This document shows, piece by piece, positions 41,794-51,132 of a stretch of 64,000 nt of DNA; the stretch's first letter is position 1, and every line of letters begins with the position of its first letter. Source of the DNA: Mycobacterium sp. ITM-2016-00318 (GTDB lineage Bacteria; Actinomycetota; Actinomycetes; Mycobacteriales; Mycobacteriaceae); the NCBI RefSeq assembly GCF_002968285.2, contig NZ_CP134400.1, positions 2,542,001 through 2,606,000 of the forward strand, read 5' to 3'. The notes beneath the pieces were generated by a model that had not been told where the DNA came from, did no database searches, and was given only the letters and a program-made list of their open reading frames with translations. The position numbers and the translations under genes were made by a program.

Positions 41794-42522
41794 TCAGACC
41801 CGGGTGAACCACTTCATCTTGATTCGCCACGAATGCGCCGACGCCAAGGCGAATCCGGCGCCGCACATGCAGGCGAAGACCCAGACCATGGTGCTGCCCA
41901 CCACGTTCTGGAAGGACGGCACGAAAGCTGTGACGATGCGGATGACGCACGCCATGATGCCCGCGACAGACGAGGCGAGGTAGAAGTTGGCGATGGTGCG
42001 CGAGCGCGGATCCCTCCGCAGCACCAGCGTGGCGCGGATTCCGTAGACCAGCAGATACATCAGGGTGCCGCAGAGCAGCAACCAGTACAGGTTGAGCCAG
42101 AAGTCGGTCGGAACGGTGAAGAAGTCCGGTGCGTAGATTCGTGCGCCGTTCCCGACCGAGAACGTGACCAGCAGTATCGGGATGCAGACCGTGGCGGGCC
42201 GTTCGACGTATTGCTTGAATGATCGTTGCATGGCCTCGTCGTCGGCGAGCCTGCCCAGAGTGTTGTAGACGATCGCCGACGCCGCCACGATGTAGCAGTC
42301 GTGGCCCAGGTAGTCCTCGAGATTCCACTTACCGGTGAGCGCGAACAACCAGTGTCCGAGCGTTTCGGAGGCGAGCGGCGACATCAGAAGCACCGCCAGG
42401 CCCTGCAGGGCGATATTGAGCGTCGCGGCGACTTCCCAACGGCACGTCCACGTCACGCGCCGAATCCACAGGCTCCATCCGATACAAGCGATCGTGATCG
42501 CTAGGAGTGTTGCGAGGGCCAT
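41794..42522 (-). CDS. Polytopic membrane protein of the HTH-linked trio
   Basis: A 242-aa protein with about seven hydrophobic segments and few polar loops (GHWLFALTGKWNLEDYLGHD; VERPATVCIPILLV; HSWRIKMKWF at the end). I cannot assign it to a characterised family; similar mycobacterial proteins tend to occur beside small HTH regulators, and some are annotated by phage gene names. It lies 37 bp downstream of the HTH gene on the same strand, so the two form an operon. It could be a membrane sensor or the regulator's target. Confidence 0.72.
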   Translation of the reverse strand: MALATLLAITIACIGWSLWIRRVTWTCRWEVAATLNIALQGLAVLLMSPLASETLGHWLFALTGKWNLEDYLGHDCYIVAASAIVYNTLGRLADDEAMQRSFKQYVERPATVCIPILLVTFSVGNGARIYAPDFFTVPTDFWLNLYWLLLCGTLMYLLVYGIRATLVLRRDPRSRTIANFYLASSVAGIMACVIRIVTAFVPSFQNVVGSTMVWVFACMCGAGFALASAHSWRIKMKWFTRV

Positions 42523-42559
42523 CTGTATCGCCTTTGCGCTGAATCGATACCAGCAGATT

Positions 42560-42910
42560 CTACAGCGGCGGGGCGTCCAGGCGAGGCTTCATTTCGGACA
42601 GCTTCTGCGGGCGTACACGGCGCGCTTCCGCGGTTGCCACGGCGCCACCGGCGGATTCGAAGTAGCTCTGCACTTCTTGGTGGCTCATCAGCCCGAAGCG
42701 AACCTGCAGGTCGGGGTAGCTGAGCTCGAACCTGTCGGCGACCCTGCGAAGCTCCTCGGCGTCGGGGTAGAACTCTTCCTTGATCCGCCGGTAGTACGTG
42801 CTGCTAGACACGCCGAGCGCGTCGTAGATGTCCTTCGAATCGACGTCGCCGTCGAGGAGGTAGTCAAGCAGGGCTTTTAGCTGTCTGCCGTTCTCATCTG
42901 TACGTGGCAC
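42560..42910 (-). CDS. HTH transcriptional regulator of the trio
   Basis: A 116-aa protein with a helix-turn-helix near residues 12-45 (DVDSKDIYDALGVSSSTYYR) and a second XRE-like helical region (ADRFELSYPDLQVRFGL), then a basic tail. GTG at 42910 is chosen because TACAGT, read on this strand at 42922-42917, lies exactly 6 nt upstream: a leaderless configuration. The longer open frame to 43072 would run over the divergent palindrome. It diverges from the condensation-like gene at 43047. Confidence 0.75.
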   Translation of the reverse strand: MPRTDENGRQLKALLDYLLDGDVDSKDIYDALGVSSSTYYRRIKEEFYPDAEELRRVADRFELSYPDLQVRFGLMSHQEVQSYFESAGGAVATAEARRVRPQKLSEMKPRLDAPPL

Positions 42911-42998
42911 CCCATAACTGTAACGTGTTCTCCCGCAAATGGGCAGTGCGGATCGAGCGTCGGAATCCATTGCTGTTATTGACGCAGGTGTCACACTT

Positions 42999-43016
42999 TT
43001 GGGAGAGGTCTCCCAA
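42999..43016. promoter_or_regulatory. 18-bp palindrome in the divergent intergenic region
   Basis: TTGGGAGAGGTCTCCCAA is an inverted repeat of 8-bp arms around GG. It lies 31-48 bp upstream of the 43047 gene, where a -35 or repressor site would be. A weaker related arrangement, TCTCCC-N6-GGG, occurs at about 42930-42943 near the HTH gene. It is the probable operator of the HTH regulator, controlling both directions. Confidence 0.6.
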
Positions 43017-43046
43017 TTTTGGGACTGCACCCGTAGTGTTAGCTTT

Positions 43047-43637
43047 ATGTTGATTGCAGAATTTGCCAGCACCCCGTTTCGTATCGCTGATCACGAGACC
43101 GTGGACGCGCCGGCGGCCGCCGATCTCGCGAAGATCTCGGCGCCTCTGAACAGCACACTCACCGGCGAGCTCGATGGCGCGCAGTGGTACCTCGGCGTTG
43201 CAGGCGAGGAAATCCTGCTCGCGGCCCTCGGTATCGCGATCGCCAGGACTATCGGTGAGGGCGTGGTGCTCGTCGACGTTGCCGGCCGCGGATCGATCCC
43301 GCTGTCGTGCACCTCAGCGGGTCTGGCCACCGCGACGGAGTCGCTCGGGGCCGTGCACCGCAGCCTCTCCGCAGGCCCGACCGCCCCGAAGGTCGCCGCT
43401 GCGCCGCCGTCGGAGATCTTCTTCTCCTATCTCGGCACCGAGCCGGGGCTACGACATGCGCTCGAGCTTCGGGCCTACCGCGCCGACGGCCTCGTTGCGC
43501 TGGACTGGTGGTATGACACCCGCAGCTTCGACGCCTACACCATCGAGGAACTCGCGGAGCAGTTGCCGCTGGCGCTGATCGAACTGACCTCCGAGGCCTC
43601 GCCTCAGCCGCACACCCCGATGGCCGTCGGCCACTGA
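43047..43637 (+). CDS. Stand-alone protein resembling the C-terminal lobe of NRPS condensation/epimerisation domains
   Basis: A 196-aa protein. EEILLAALGIAIARTIGEG and VLVDVAGRG resemble the DELLLAAL...VLVDLEGHGR stretch of epimerisation/condensation domains. IFFSYLGTEPG matches their FNYLG motif, and LELRAYRADGLVALDWWYD their LEI...DG.L.V.W.YS strand-helix end. The N-terminal lobe with HHxxxDG is absent, so catalysis by the usual mechanism is unlikely. A TAGTGT -10 (43034-43039) 7 nt before the ATG predicts a leaderless mRNA. No NRPS gene is nearby. Function unknown; homology is by eye. Confidence 0.7.
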   Translation: MLIAEFASTPFRIADHETVDAPAAADLAKISAPLNSTLTGELDGAQWYLGVAGEEILLAALGIAIARTIGEGVVLVDVAGRGSIPLSCTSAGLATATESLGAVHRSLSAGPTAPKVAAAPPSEIFFSYLGTEPGLRHALELRAYRADGLVALDWWYDTRSFDAYTIEELAEQLPLALIELTSEASPQPHTPMAVGH

Positions 43638-43642
43638 GTCGC

Positions 43643-43867
43643 TAGAATCGACACACAGCGGCGCTGATCCGGCCATCACCGGGGAGCCTTCGGAAGAACA
43701 GCTCAGGCCGTCGGTCTGGCTCAGTAGACCCGAACGGGTAGGCCCGTCACAGCCGCAATTCGAGCGGCGCACCCACGTGCGCAAGCGGGGTGGTACCGCG
43801 GCGTTCGCGCACCGGCGCATCGTCGTCCCCGTGCCATGAACGACATTTGGCATGGAGACGCACGACC
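43643..43867 (+). promoter_or_regulatory. T-box riboswitch leader of ileS
   Basis: A good -10, TAGAAT (43643-43648), starts a leader of about 210 nt. It contains the T-box consensus GGTGGTACCGCGG (43789-43801), whose UGGU bulge pairs with uncharged tRNA-Ile. A short Stem I (GCTG...CAGC, about 43663-43703) has AUC isoleucine triplets at 43667 and 43675 as specifier candidates. Downstream, TGCCA...TGGCA can fold next to the AUGGAGA ribosome-binding region, fitting the translational actinobacterial ileS T-box: ileS is translated when tRNA-Ile is uncharged. Confidence 0.9.
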
Positions 43868-46800
43868 GTGAGCACCTATCCCAAGCCGGCGGCAGGCGCG
43901 CCCAATTTCCCGGCGCTGGAATCCGACGTCCTTTCCTACTGGGCGGACGACGACACGTTCCGCGCCAGCGTCGAGCGCCGCGAAGGCGCGCCGGAGTACG
44001 TCTTCTATGACGGACCGCCGTTCGCCAACGGCCTGCCGCACTACGGCCACCTGCTCACCGGTTATGTCAAGGACATCGTGCCGCGGTACCGCACGATGCG
44101 CGGCTACAAGGTCGACCGCCGCTTCGGCTGGGACACCCACGGGCTGCCCGCGGAATTGGAGGTGCAGCGCCAACTCGACATCACCGACAAGGCGCAGATC
44201 GAAGAGATGGGCATCGGTGCGTTCAACGATGCGTGTCGTGCCTCGGTACTCAAGTACACCGAGGAGTGGCGTGCATACGTGACGCGCCAGGCGCGCTGGG
44301 TGGATTTCGAGAACGACTACAAGACCCTCGACCTGCCGTTCATGGAGTCGGTGATCTGGGCATTCAAGCAGCTGTGGGACAAAGGCCTCGCCTACGAGGG
44401 CTACCGGGTGCTGCCGTACTGCTGGAACGACGAGACCCCGCTGTCCAGCCACGAACTGCGGATGGATGACGACGTCTATCAGAGCCGCCAGGACCCGGCC
44501 ATCACGGTCGGTTTCCGGATCAGAGAAGGCCCGCTGGCCGATGCCTACCTCCTGGTGTGGACGACGACGCCGTGGACGCTGCCGTCCAACCAGGCCGTGG
44601 CCGTCCATCCCGACATCGAATACGTCGCGGCGCAGGCGGAGGGCCGGCGGTATGTGCTGGCCAAGGCGCGGCTGGCGGCATACGCGCGCGAGCTCGGAGA
44701 AGAGCCCGAGATCCTGGCCACCTATTCGGGTGAGGACCTGCTCGGCACCCGCTACCTGCCGCCGTTCCCGTATTTCATGGACGCGGCCAACAGCTTCCAG
44801 GTGTTGGCGGGCGAACACGTGACAACCGAGGACGGCACCGGCCTTGTGCACATGTCGCCCGCGTACGGCGAGGAGGACATGGGCGTCACGACGCCTGCGG
44901 GCATCGTCGCCGTCACCCCTGTGGATCCACGGGGCCGGTTCGACGCGACTGTGCCCGACTACGTCGGCCAACACGTGTTCGAGGCCAATCCGCAGATCAT
45001 CCGCGACCTGAAGAACCAGACCGGTCCCGCGGCGCAGAACGCCCCGGTGCTCGTGCGGCACGAAACCTATGAGCACTCCTATCCGCACTGCTGGCGGTGC
45101 CGCAACCCGTTGATCTACCGGGCGGTTTCGTCGTGGTTCGTTAAGGTGACCGCGTTCCGTGACCGCATGGTGGAGCTCAACCAGCAGATCACCTGGTATC
45201 CCGAACACGTCAAGGACGGACAGTTCGGCAAGTGGCTCTCCAACGCGCGTGACTGGTCGATCTCTCGAAATCGCTTCTGGGGCAGCCCGATTCCGGTGTG
45301 GACTTCCGATGACCCGGCCTATCCACGCATCGACGTGTACGGCAGCCTCGACGAACTCGAGCGCGACTTCGGGGTGCGGCCGGACAACCTGCACCGCCCC
45401 TACATCGACGAGTTGACACGGCCCAACCCCGATGACCCGACCGGCAGGTCGACGATGCGGCGCATCCCGGACGTGTTCGACGTCTGGTTCGACTCAGGGT
45501 CGATGCCGTACGCGCAGGTGCACTATCCGTTCGAGAACGCCGACTGGTTCGAGTCGCACTTTCCCGCAGACTTCATCGTCGAATACATCGGCCAAACCCG
45601 CGGCTGGTTCTACATGATGCACGTGCTGGCGACCGCACTGTTCGATCGCCCGGCGTTCAAAACCTGTGTGTCACACGGGATCGTGCTGGGTAACGATGGC
45701 CAGAAGATGAGCAAGTCGCTGCGCAACTATCCCGACGTCACCGAGGTCTTCGACCGCGACGGCTCAGACGCCATGCGCTGGTTTCTGATGGCTTCGCCGA
45801 TCCTGCGGGGCGGCAACCTGATCGTCACCGAACAAGGCATTCGGGAGGGTGTGCGGCAGGTGCAGCTGCCGATCTGGAACGCATACACGTTCCTGGCGCT
45901 CTACGCGCCGAAGAAGGGCAGCTGGCGCACGGACTCCACCCACGTGCTGGATCGCTACATTCTGGCCAAGCTCGCACAGCTGCGGGACGACCTGACCGCC
46001 TCGATGGATGTCTGCGACATCTCCGGCGCGTGTGACGAGCTGCGGCAGTTCACCGAGGCCTTGACGAACTGGTATGTGCGGCGGTCGCGTTCGCGGTTCT
46101 GGGAGGAGGACGCCGATGCCATCGACACGTTGCATACCGTTCTGGAGGTCGCGGGCAGGCTGGCCGCGCCGCTGCTCCCGCTCGTCACCGAGGTGATCTG
46201 GCGCGGCGTCACCGGCGAGCGGTCGGTCCATCTCGCCGACTGGCCCGAATCGGCAGACCTGCCCCACGACGCCGACCTGGTCGCCACCATGGATCAAGTT
46301 CGCGAGGTGGCCTCTGCGGCGTCGTCGCTGCGCAAGGCGAAAAAGCTGCGGGTGCGCCTACCGCTGCCCAAACTGACCGTCGCCGTTGATGGCCCGAGCC
46401 GACTCGAGCCGTTCCGCGCTCTGCTCGCCGACGAGCTGAACGTCAAGGAGGTAGAACTCACCGACGACATCGCGACCTACGGCCGCTTCGAGCTGACGGT
46501 CAACGCCCGTGCGGCAGGCCCGCGCATCGGCAAGGACGTGCAGGCCGCGATCAAGGCGGTGAAGGCGGGCGAGGGCGTGGTCAACGCCGACGGCACCTTG
46601 ACCGCGGGCCCCGCAGTACTGCTGCCCGCGGAGTTCAGCTCCAGGCTCGTGGCAGCAGACCCCGAATTCACCGCGGCGCTGCCGGAGGGTTCGGGGCTCG
46701 TGGTGCTCGACGGGACGGTCACGCCCGAACTCGAGGCCGAGGGCTGGGCGCGGGACATGATCCGGGAGTTTCAAGAAGCCCGACGCCGGTTCGGTCTCGA

Positions 46801-47071
46801 CATTGGAGACCGCATCGAATTGGAGTTGACAATTCGGGAGCTGCCCAGGGGATGGCGCGATGGGCTTCGCGACCTGATCGCGAATGAACTCTTGGCAACG
46901 AACTTCGAGCTCAAGGAAGACGCAGATCTGCAGTTACGGGAACCGGATGATTCGGGTCTTGACATGGCAAGCGGTCGTCTGAGTCTTCAAACGGACGCGG
47001 ATGGTTGGTTTACTGGCTCAGTTGGTGGCGGCTACCCATTCCGGCTGAGGAAGACCGACCGGCGCTCTTAG
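43868..47071 (+). CDS. ileS: Isoleucyl-tRNA synthetase
   Basis: A 1067-aa class I synthetase. The HIGH-type motif is HYGH at 58-61, and KMSKS is intact ([14 protein letters not shown]). CP1 editing-domain motifs ([31 protein letters not shown]) are present. It is of the eukaryote-like IleS2 type seen in mycobacteria, which is naturally mupirocin-insensitive. GTG at 43868 follows the T-box leader. The last ~90 codons (from about 46790) use noticeably fewer G/C-ending codons than the rest and look less conserved, ending 115 bp before an insertion element. Confidence 0.95.
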   Translation: MSTYPKPAAGAPNFPALESDVLSYWADDDTFRASVERREGAPEYVFYDGPPFANGLPHYGHLLTGYVKDIVPRYRTMRGYKVDRRFGWDTHGLPAELEVQRQLDITDKAQIEEMGIGAFNDACRASVLKYTEEWRAYVTRQARWVDFENDYKTLDLPFMESVIWAFKQLWDKGLAYEGYRVLPYCWNDETPLSSHELRMDDDVYQSRQDPAITVGFRIREGPLADAYLLVWTTTPWTLPSNQAVAVHPDIEYVAAQAEGRRYVLAKARLAAYARELGEEPEILATYSGEDLLGTRYLPPFPYFMDAANSFQVLAGEHVTTEDGTGLVHMSPAYGEEDMGVTTPAGIVAVTPVDPRGRFDATVPDYVGQHVFEANPQIIRDLKNQTGPAAQNAPVLVRHETYEHSYPHCWRCRNPLIYRAVSSWFVKVTAFRDRMVELNQQITWYPEHVKDGQFGKWLSNARDWSISRNRFWGSPIPVWTSDDPAYPRIDVYGSLDELERDFGVRPDNLHRPYIDELTRPNPDDPTGRSTMRRIPDVFDVWFDSGSMPYAQVHYPFENADWFESHFPADFIVEYIGQTRGWFYMMHVLATALFDRPAFKTCVSHGIVLGNDGQKMSKSLRNYPDVTEVFDRDGSDAMRWFLMASPILRGGNLIVTEQGIREGVRQVQLPIWNAYTFLALYAPKKGSWRTDSTHVLDRYILAKLAQLRDDLTASMDVCDISGACDELRQFTEALTNWYVRRSRSRFWEEDADAIDTLHTVLEVAGRLAAPLLPLVTEVIWRGVTGERSVHLADWPESADLPHDADLVATMDQVREVASAASSLRKAKKLRVRLPLPKLTVAVDGPSRLEPFRALLADELNVKEVELTDDIATYGRFELTVNARAAGPRIGKDVQAAIKAVKAGEGVVNADGTLTAGPAVLLPAEFSSRLVAADPEFTAALPEGSGLVVLDGTVTPELEAEGWARDMIREFQEARRRFGLDIGDRIELELTIRELPRGWRDGLRDLIANELLATNFELKEDADLQLREPDDSGLDMASGRLSLQTDADGWFTGSVGGGYPFRLRKTDRRS

Positions 47072-47186
47072 CTTGTCGTCTGTAGCTTGCTGGCGTACGT
47101 GAAGATTGCGCATGCGGTCGTGATCACGCTCAGACCACCGACCATGAGTGCAATATTGGGGCGAAGTGGCTACCGCGAAGGTCTAG

Positions 47187-47201
47187 GAGACTGCTGAATT
47201 A
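47187..47201 (+). repeat. Left terminal inverted repeat of the IS
   Basis: GAGACTGCTGAATTA, exactly complementary to 48937-48951. The CTAG target copy lies immediately outside at 47183-47186. Confidence 0.9.
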
Positions 47202-47338
47202 GTGGCGTTGGGGCGGGGCGCCTCGAGCCGTCGTGCGGCGGTGTGAAGTCAGACCCGTGGGTCGACAGAAGAGGTCGCCCCGCCGAAATCGAGCGTGACA
47301 CTGGATCTCGCGGTCGGCAAGGCCGGAATCCAACTGTG

Positions 47339-48889
47339 TTAGGCGATAGCCCAGGTAGTTCCGGTGTGAGTCAGGCCCAGTGAGATGAGGCGACGCAGGT
47401 TGAGTGCGGCGCTGCGGTGGTGCAGCCAGTGGTCGTTGCGGGTGACGCCGCGGTAGCGGACTCTGCGGTTGTTGCGGGTGAGCCAGGCGATGGAGCGTTC
47501 GACCATGGGCCGATGCTGGCGGTACTCGGCTTGCCACTCGGGGTCGCGTGCTCGACTGCGGGCTGCGCGCTGCAGCGGTTCGTACTCACTGAGGGTGAGT
47601 TTGCGTCCGTTAACCGCGGTAGTGCATTGAGACGCTAAAGGGCATGAGCGGCAACGTGTTGTGAAACCGACTCCGCCGCTGGGCGGAATCGGCAGCGTGT
47701 GGTTGGCCGGGCAGGTGACGGTGCGGGCGTCGAAATCGATGGTGAAGTCATCGGTGGTGAATCCGCCGGGTACCGGGGAGCGCAGGGGTATCGGTTTGAT
47801 GATCGTGGTGTGCTTGGCCTCGGCGAGCGCAGCGCGAGTCGCACCGGTGCCGTAGGCCGAATCGCCGAGCACTCGCACCGGGCTCGGCTCGTCCTCCAGG
47901 AGGGCCAACCCGATGACGGCTTCGTGGTTGTCAGATCCGCTGGCTTTGGTCAGCGCGCAGTCGGTGATGATCCCGGTGTCGGGTTCGATCGCGAGGTGGG
48001 CTTTGAACCCGTCCTGACGGCGGTGCACCGTCTTATGGGCGTGGCGGCTGTCGGGATCCACAGTGGAGATCACCCGATCCGGGGCGACCTTCTGCGCGAT
48101 ACGCCAGTGCCCGTCGGTGCCATCGGAGCCCTCGACCGGTTCGACGTCCTGGCCGGCGATCAGCGCCAACAACGCCACCGCCTCAGCAGCCCGAGGATCG
48201 AGTTCGTGCTCGGGTAGATGCCCGAGCACTCGATGAGCATCACTGACCAGGCCATCTACCAATGCGTCACGGGCGGCCTTGTCGTTCCAGGCAATCGCGG
48301 GCTTGCCCGGGTCGTCGTAATCGTGAGCAGTGCAGTGCTGTTCGATCACCGCCGCGGCGGCGGGAACCTCGCGGCGGACCCGCCGGATCGCGGCGATCAA
48401 CTGAGTCACGGTGTCCTGAGTAGCCACCGCATCATCGAGGACGGTGGAATCCAACGCCCGCCGCGTCTTCTTGGCCAACACGCCGGTCTCGGTGACGACG
48501 GCTTTGACCGCCTCAAAGATTCGGTTCGGCCGAGCTGAGGCCGCCAGTCGGCGCCGCCAGTAGGTCAACGTCGTGGAGTGAAACGCCGGTGCGGTGATCG
48601 GCAATCCGCAGGCCGCCTTCCACCGCAGGTCAAAGGTGACCGCGTCGACGGTCTCGTTATCCGACAGGCCGTGCAGCGCCTGCAGGGTGATCACGCTGGC
48701 CATCACCTCAGCCGGAACACTGGGCCGACCCCGCCGCGAGGGAAACAGATCGGCGAACATCTCCTCAGGAAACAACTCACTCCGATGTGCGGACAGGAAC
48801 GCAAACACACTGTCGGACTTCAGAAGATGCCCGGCCACCGACTCGGCATCCAACAACTCTCGCTGATCATCAGATCGACCCTGCACCAT
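47339..48889 (-). CDS. IS1182-family transposase
   Basis: A 516-aa DDE transposase. The N-terminal DUF772-type domain (FADLFPSRRGRPSVPAEVMASVITLQ) is followed by the catalytic RNase-H fold: DSTVLDDAVATQDT (first Asp), VLGDSAYGTG (second Asp) and RPMVERSIAWL (Glu). A zinc-ribbon-like cysteine group (CPANHTLP, CRSCPLASQC) sits between the last two. No frameshift or internal stop is present, so it appears functional. ATG at 48889 lies 62 bp inside the right end. Confidence 0.93.
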   Translation of the reverse strand: MVQGRSDDQRELLDAESVAGHLLKSDSVFAFLSAHRSELFPEEMFADLFPSRRGRPSVPAEVMASVITLQALHGLSDNETVDAVTFDLRWKAACGLPITAPAFHSTTLTYWRRRLAASARPNRIFEAVKAVVTETGVLAKKTRRALDSTVLDDAVATQDTVTQLIAAIRRVRREVPAAAAVIEQHCTAHDYDDPGKPAIAWNDKAARDALVDGLVSDAHRVLGHLPEHELDPRAAEAVALLALIAGQDVEPVEGSDGTDGHWRIAQKVAPDRVISTVDPDSRHAHKTVHRRQDGFKAHLAIEPDTGIITDCALTKASGSDNHEAVIGLALLEDEPSPVRVLGDSAYGTGATRAALAEAKHTTIIKPIPLRSPVPGGFTTDDFTIDFDARTVTCPANHTLPIPPSGGVGFTTRCRSCPLASQCTTAVNGRKLTLSEYEPLQRAARSRARDPEWQAEYRQHRPMVERSIAWLTRNNRRVRYRGVTRNDHWLHHRSAALNLRRLISLGLTHTGTTWAIA

Positions 48890-48936
48890 CTAATGATCCC
48901 GAAAACCCCAGCACAAGCACCCCCGCCACGCCGCAA

Positions 48937-48951
48937 TAATTCAGCAGTCTC
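48937..48951 (-). repeat. Right terminal inverted repeat of the IS
   Basis: TAATTCAGCAGTCTC, exactly complementary to 47187-47201. The CTAG target copy follows at 48952-48955 and contains the stop codon of the next minus-strand gene. Confidence 0.9.
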
Positions 48952-49686
48952 CTAGCGGCGCAGCACCGCGGCGGCGACCTCGGCGAAGTCGGCCAGCACA
49001 TCGCGGATGAACCGGGTGCGCCGGTAGCCGATCGCGTCGAGCAGCGGGCCGTGGTCGAACGACACCACGACGGTGGCGCCGACCGCGGTCACCCACCAGA
49101 AGGCGAACGCGAGCGCCCGTGCCCCGATGCGTGACCGGGCGAAGCCGGCCCGCAGCCGATCGACCTGGAACCGGACGTGCGGGTGTTCGTCGGCGACGAT
49201 CCGGTCGGCGACCGCCCGTGTGACCGCGTCGGGGCCGGAGCCGGCCAGGCCGCCGTAGTAGGAGAGCGCGACGACCTCGGCCACGGTCAAGACCATCAAC
49301 TCCGTCCGCAGACCCATCAGCCTGCGCAGCCGCACGAACACCGCATCCGACCAGTGCGTGCGCATCGGTCGGCCGTCGAGATAGCCGAGCAGTCGCAGGA
49401 GCAGTGCGGCGTGCTGCTGCTCTTCCGCCACGAAAAGCCGCGCGGCGCGCAGATATTCGGGATCGCCCGCGCGAGCGGCCTTGCGCAGCAGCTGTTCGCC
49501 GTCGCCGCTCTCACCGAGCTGGAACCGCCGGATCGATTCGATGAGCGGCCGCCGCACCGAGTCGGATATCTCGCATCGGCCGTCGAAGTCGATGGCCGCG
49601 TCGTTGACGGCGTGCACCTTGTGGTTCTGCTCGAAGTGCTCGACCCACCGGCCGAAGGTGCCGACTTCCCTCACCTCTTGCGTCAT
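48952..49686 (-). CDS. Ferritin-like di-iron protein
   Basis: A 244-aa all-helical protein with ferritin-like metal motifs: EEQQH at about residue 88 ([17 protein letters not shown]) and DEHPH near 180 ([11 protein letters not shown]), plus an intervening E ([14 protein letters not shown]). One hydrophobic stretch ([20 protein letters not shown]) lies near the C-terminus. The oxidative substrate is unknown. ATG at 49686; it diverges from dinB with a 33-bp gap. Its TAG stop is formed by the CTAG target repeat of the IS, so the protein is complete despite the insertion. Confidence 0.8.
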   Translation of the reverse strand: MTQEVREVGTFGRWVEHFEQNHKVHAVNDAAIDFDGRCEISDSVRRPLIESIRRFQLGESGDGEQLLRKAARAGDPEYLRAARLFVAEEQQHAALLLRLLGYLDGRPMRTHWSDAVFVRLRRLMGLRTELMVLTVAEVVALSYYGGLAGSGPDAVTRAVADRIVADEHPHVRFQVDRLRAGFARSRIGARALAFAFWWVTAVGATVVVSFDHGPLLDAIGYRRTRFIRDVLADFAEVAAAVLRR

Positions 49687-49719
49687 GTTCGCCAGGCTAG
49701 CGTCCTAGCATCGAAAGGT

Positions 49720-51132
49720 GTGGCCACGCGCTGGGTACTGCACCTCGACATGGATGCGTTCTTCGCGTCGGTCGAGCAGCTGACCAGACCCACGCTGCGT
49801 GGACGCCCGGTGCTCGTCGGCGGCCTGGGTGGCCGCGGTGTGGTCGCAGGGGCCAGTTACGAATCGCGGGTCTACGGCGCGCGGTCGGCGATGCCGATGC
49901 ATCAGGCCCGAAGGCTGGTCGGCCCGACCGCCGTGGTCCTCCCACCGCGTGGCGTGGTCTACGGCGTGGCCAGCAGGCGGGTGCTCGATACCGTTCGCGC
50001 CGCGGTGCCCGTGCTCGAGCAGTTGTCCTTCGACGAGGCTTTCGGCGAGCCCGCCGAACTGGCAGGCGCGAGCGCGCAGGACGTGGAGGCGTTCTGCGAG
50101 GGGCTGCGGGGCAGGATCCGCGAGGTGACCGGACTTGTCGCCTCCGTCGGGGCGGGCTCGGGCAAGCAGATCGCCAAGATCGCGTCGGGGTTGGCCAAAC
50201 CCGACGGAATCCGGGTGGTTCGGCGCGACGAGGAACGCGTGCTGCTCGACGGTCTGCCCGTCCGGCGGCTGTGGGGCATCGGCCCGGTCGCCGAGGAGAA
50301 ACTGCACCGGCTAGGCATCGAGACCGTCGGCGCCTTCGCCGCACTGTCGGACGCCGAGGCGGCCAATATCCTCGGCGGCACCGTCGGGCCCGCGCTGCAT
50401 CAGCTGGCACGGGGAATCGACGACCGTCCGGTCGCCGAGAACGGGCCTGCCAAGCAGATCAGCGCCGAATCCACGTTCCCCGAAGACCTGACCACCCTGG
50501 AGCAGCTGCGCGAGGCCATCGGCTCGATCGGCGACCACGCCCACACCCGCCTGGAGAAGGACGGCCGCGGAGCGCGCACCGTCACCGTCAAGCTCAAGAA
50601 GTCGGACATGAGCATCCTGACCCGCTCCGCGACGCTGCCGTATGCGACCACAGACGCCGCCACCCTGACCGCGATAGCGCGCAGACTACTGCTCGACCCC
50701 ATCGATGTCGGGCCCATTCGCCTTGTCGGCGTCGGCTTTTCGGGACTGTCGGAGGTCCGGCAGGAGTCGTTGTTCCCCGACCTGGAACTGATGGCCGAGG
50801 AGGTGTCGGACACCGGGCTGCCGCAGACGCTGCGCCAGGTCGCGGAGCGGGCTCCGGCCTGGCGGATCGGCGACGACGTCGTGCACACCGACTACGGCCA
50901 CGGCTGGATCCAGGGCGCTGGCCACGGGGTGATGACGGTGCGGTTCGAGACGCGCGGCACCGGTCCCGGGCCGGTCCGGACGTTCAGCGACGACATCGCC
51001 GATATTCGACGCGCAAACCCGGTCGACAGCCTGGACTGGGCGGACTACATCGACCGGTTGGGCGCTGAGTCACCCCCACCTGGCGATGACGTCGTCGACG
51101 GACGAGCCGCTCGCCAGGGCAGCGATCAGTAG
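49720..51132 (+). CDS. dinB: DNA polymerase IV (DinB/DinX)
   Basis: A 470-aa Y-family translesion polymerase. Catalytic acidic residues are in [12 protein letters not shown] (about residues 9-20) and LSFDEAFGE, with the little-finger domain in [13 protein letters not shown] onward. An extra C-terminal domain (about 385-470, [16 protein letters not shown]) is typical of mycobacterial DinB1. It corresponds to Rv1537. GTG at 49720 gives [15 protein letters not shown]; a TAGCAT motif lies 8 nt upstream. The 3' end overlaps ansA by 63 nt on opposite strands. Confidence 0.93.
   Translation: MATRWVLHLDMDAFFASVEQLTRPTLRGRPVLVGGLGGRGVVAGASYESRVYGARSAMPMHQARRLVGPTAVVLPPRGVVYGVASRRVLDTVRAAVPVLEQLSFDEAFGEPAELAGASAQDVEAFCEGLRGRIREVTGLVASVGAGSGKQIAKIASGLAKPDGIRVVRRDEERVLLDGLPVRRLWGIGPVAEEKLHRLGIETVGAFAALSDAEAANILGGTVGPALHQLARGIDDRPVAENGPAKQISAESTFPEDLTTLEQLREAIGSIGDHAHTRLEKDGRGARTVTVKLKKSDMSILTRSATLPYATTDAATLTAIARRLLLDPIDVGPIRLVGVGFSGLSEVRQESLFPDLELMAEEVSDTGLPQTLRQVAERAPAWRIGDDVVHTDYGHGWIQGAGHGVMTVRFETRGTGPGPVRTFSDDIADIRRANPVDSLDWADYIDRLGAESPPPGDDVVDGRAARQGSDQ

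Larger units (their letters stand above)
47187..48951 (-). mobile_element. Complete IS1182-like insertion sequence
   Basis: A 1765-bp element with 15-bp perfect terminal inverted repeats beginning GAGACTGCTGAATTA. It is flanked by a 4-bp direct repeat CTAG (47183-47186 and 48952-48955). It holds one intact transposase gene on the minus strand. The right target repeat lies within the stop codon of the ferritin-like gene. Intact ends, gene and target duplication indicate a recent insertion. In M. tuberculosis ileS is directly followed by dinX. Confidence 0.92.

Noticed and set aside
42939..43046. Longer N-terminus for the 43047 gene
   Set aside because: It would translate through the palindromic operator and the -10 motif, and no start codon there has a ribosome binding site.
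47068..47145. 25-codon minus-strand frame encoding a hydrophobic peptide (MVGGLSVITTACAIFTYASK...)
   Set aside because: It overlaps the ileS stop, has no ribosome binding site, and an in-frame stop lies just upstream, so neither a gene nor an IS-truncated gene can be supported.
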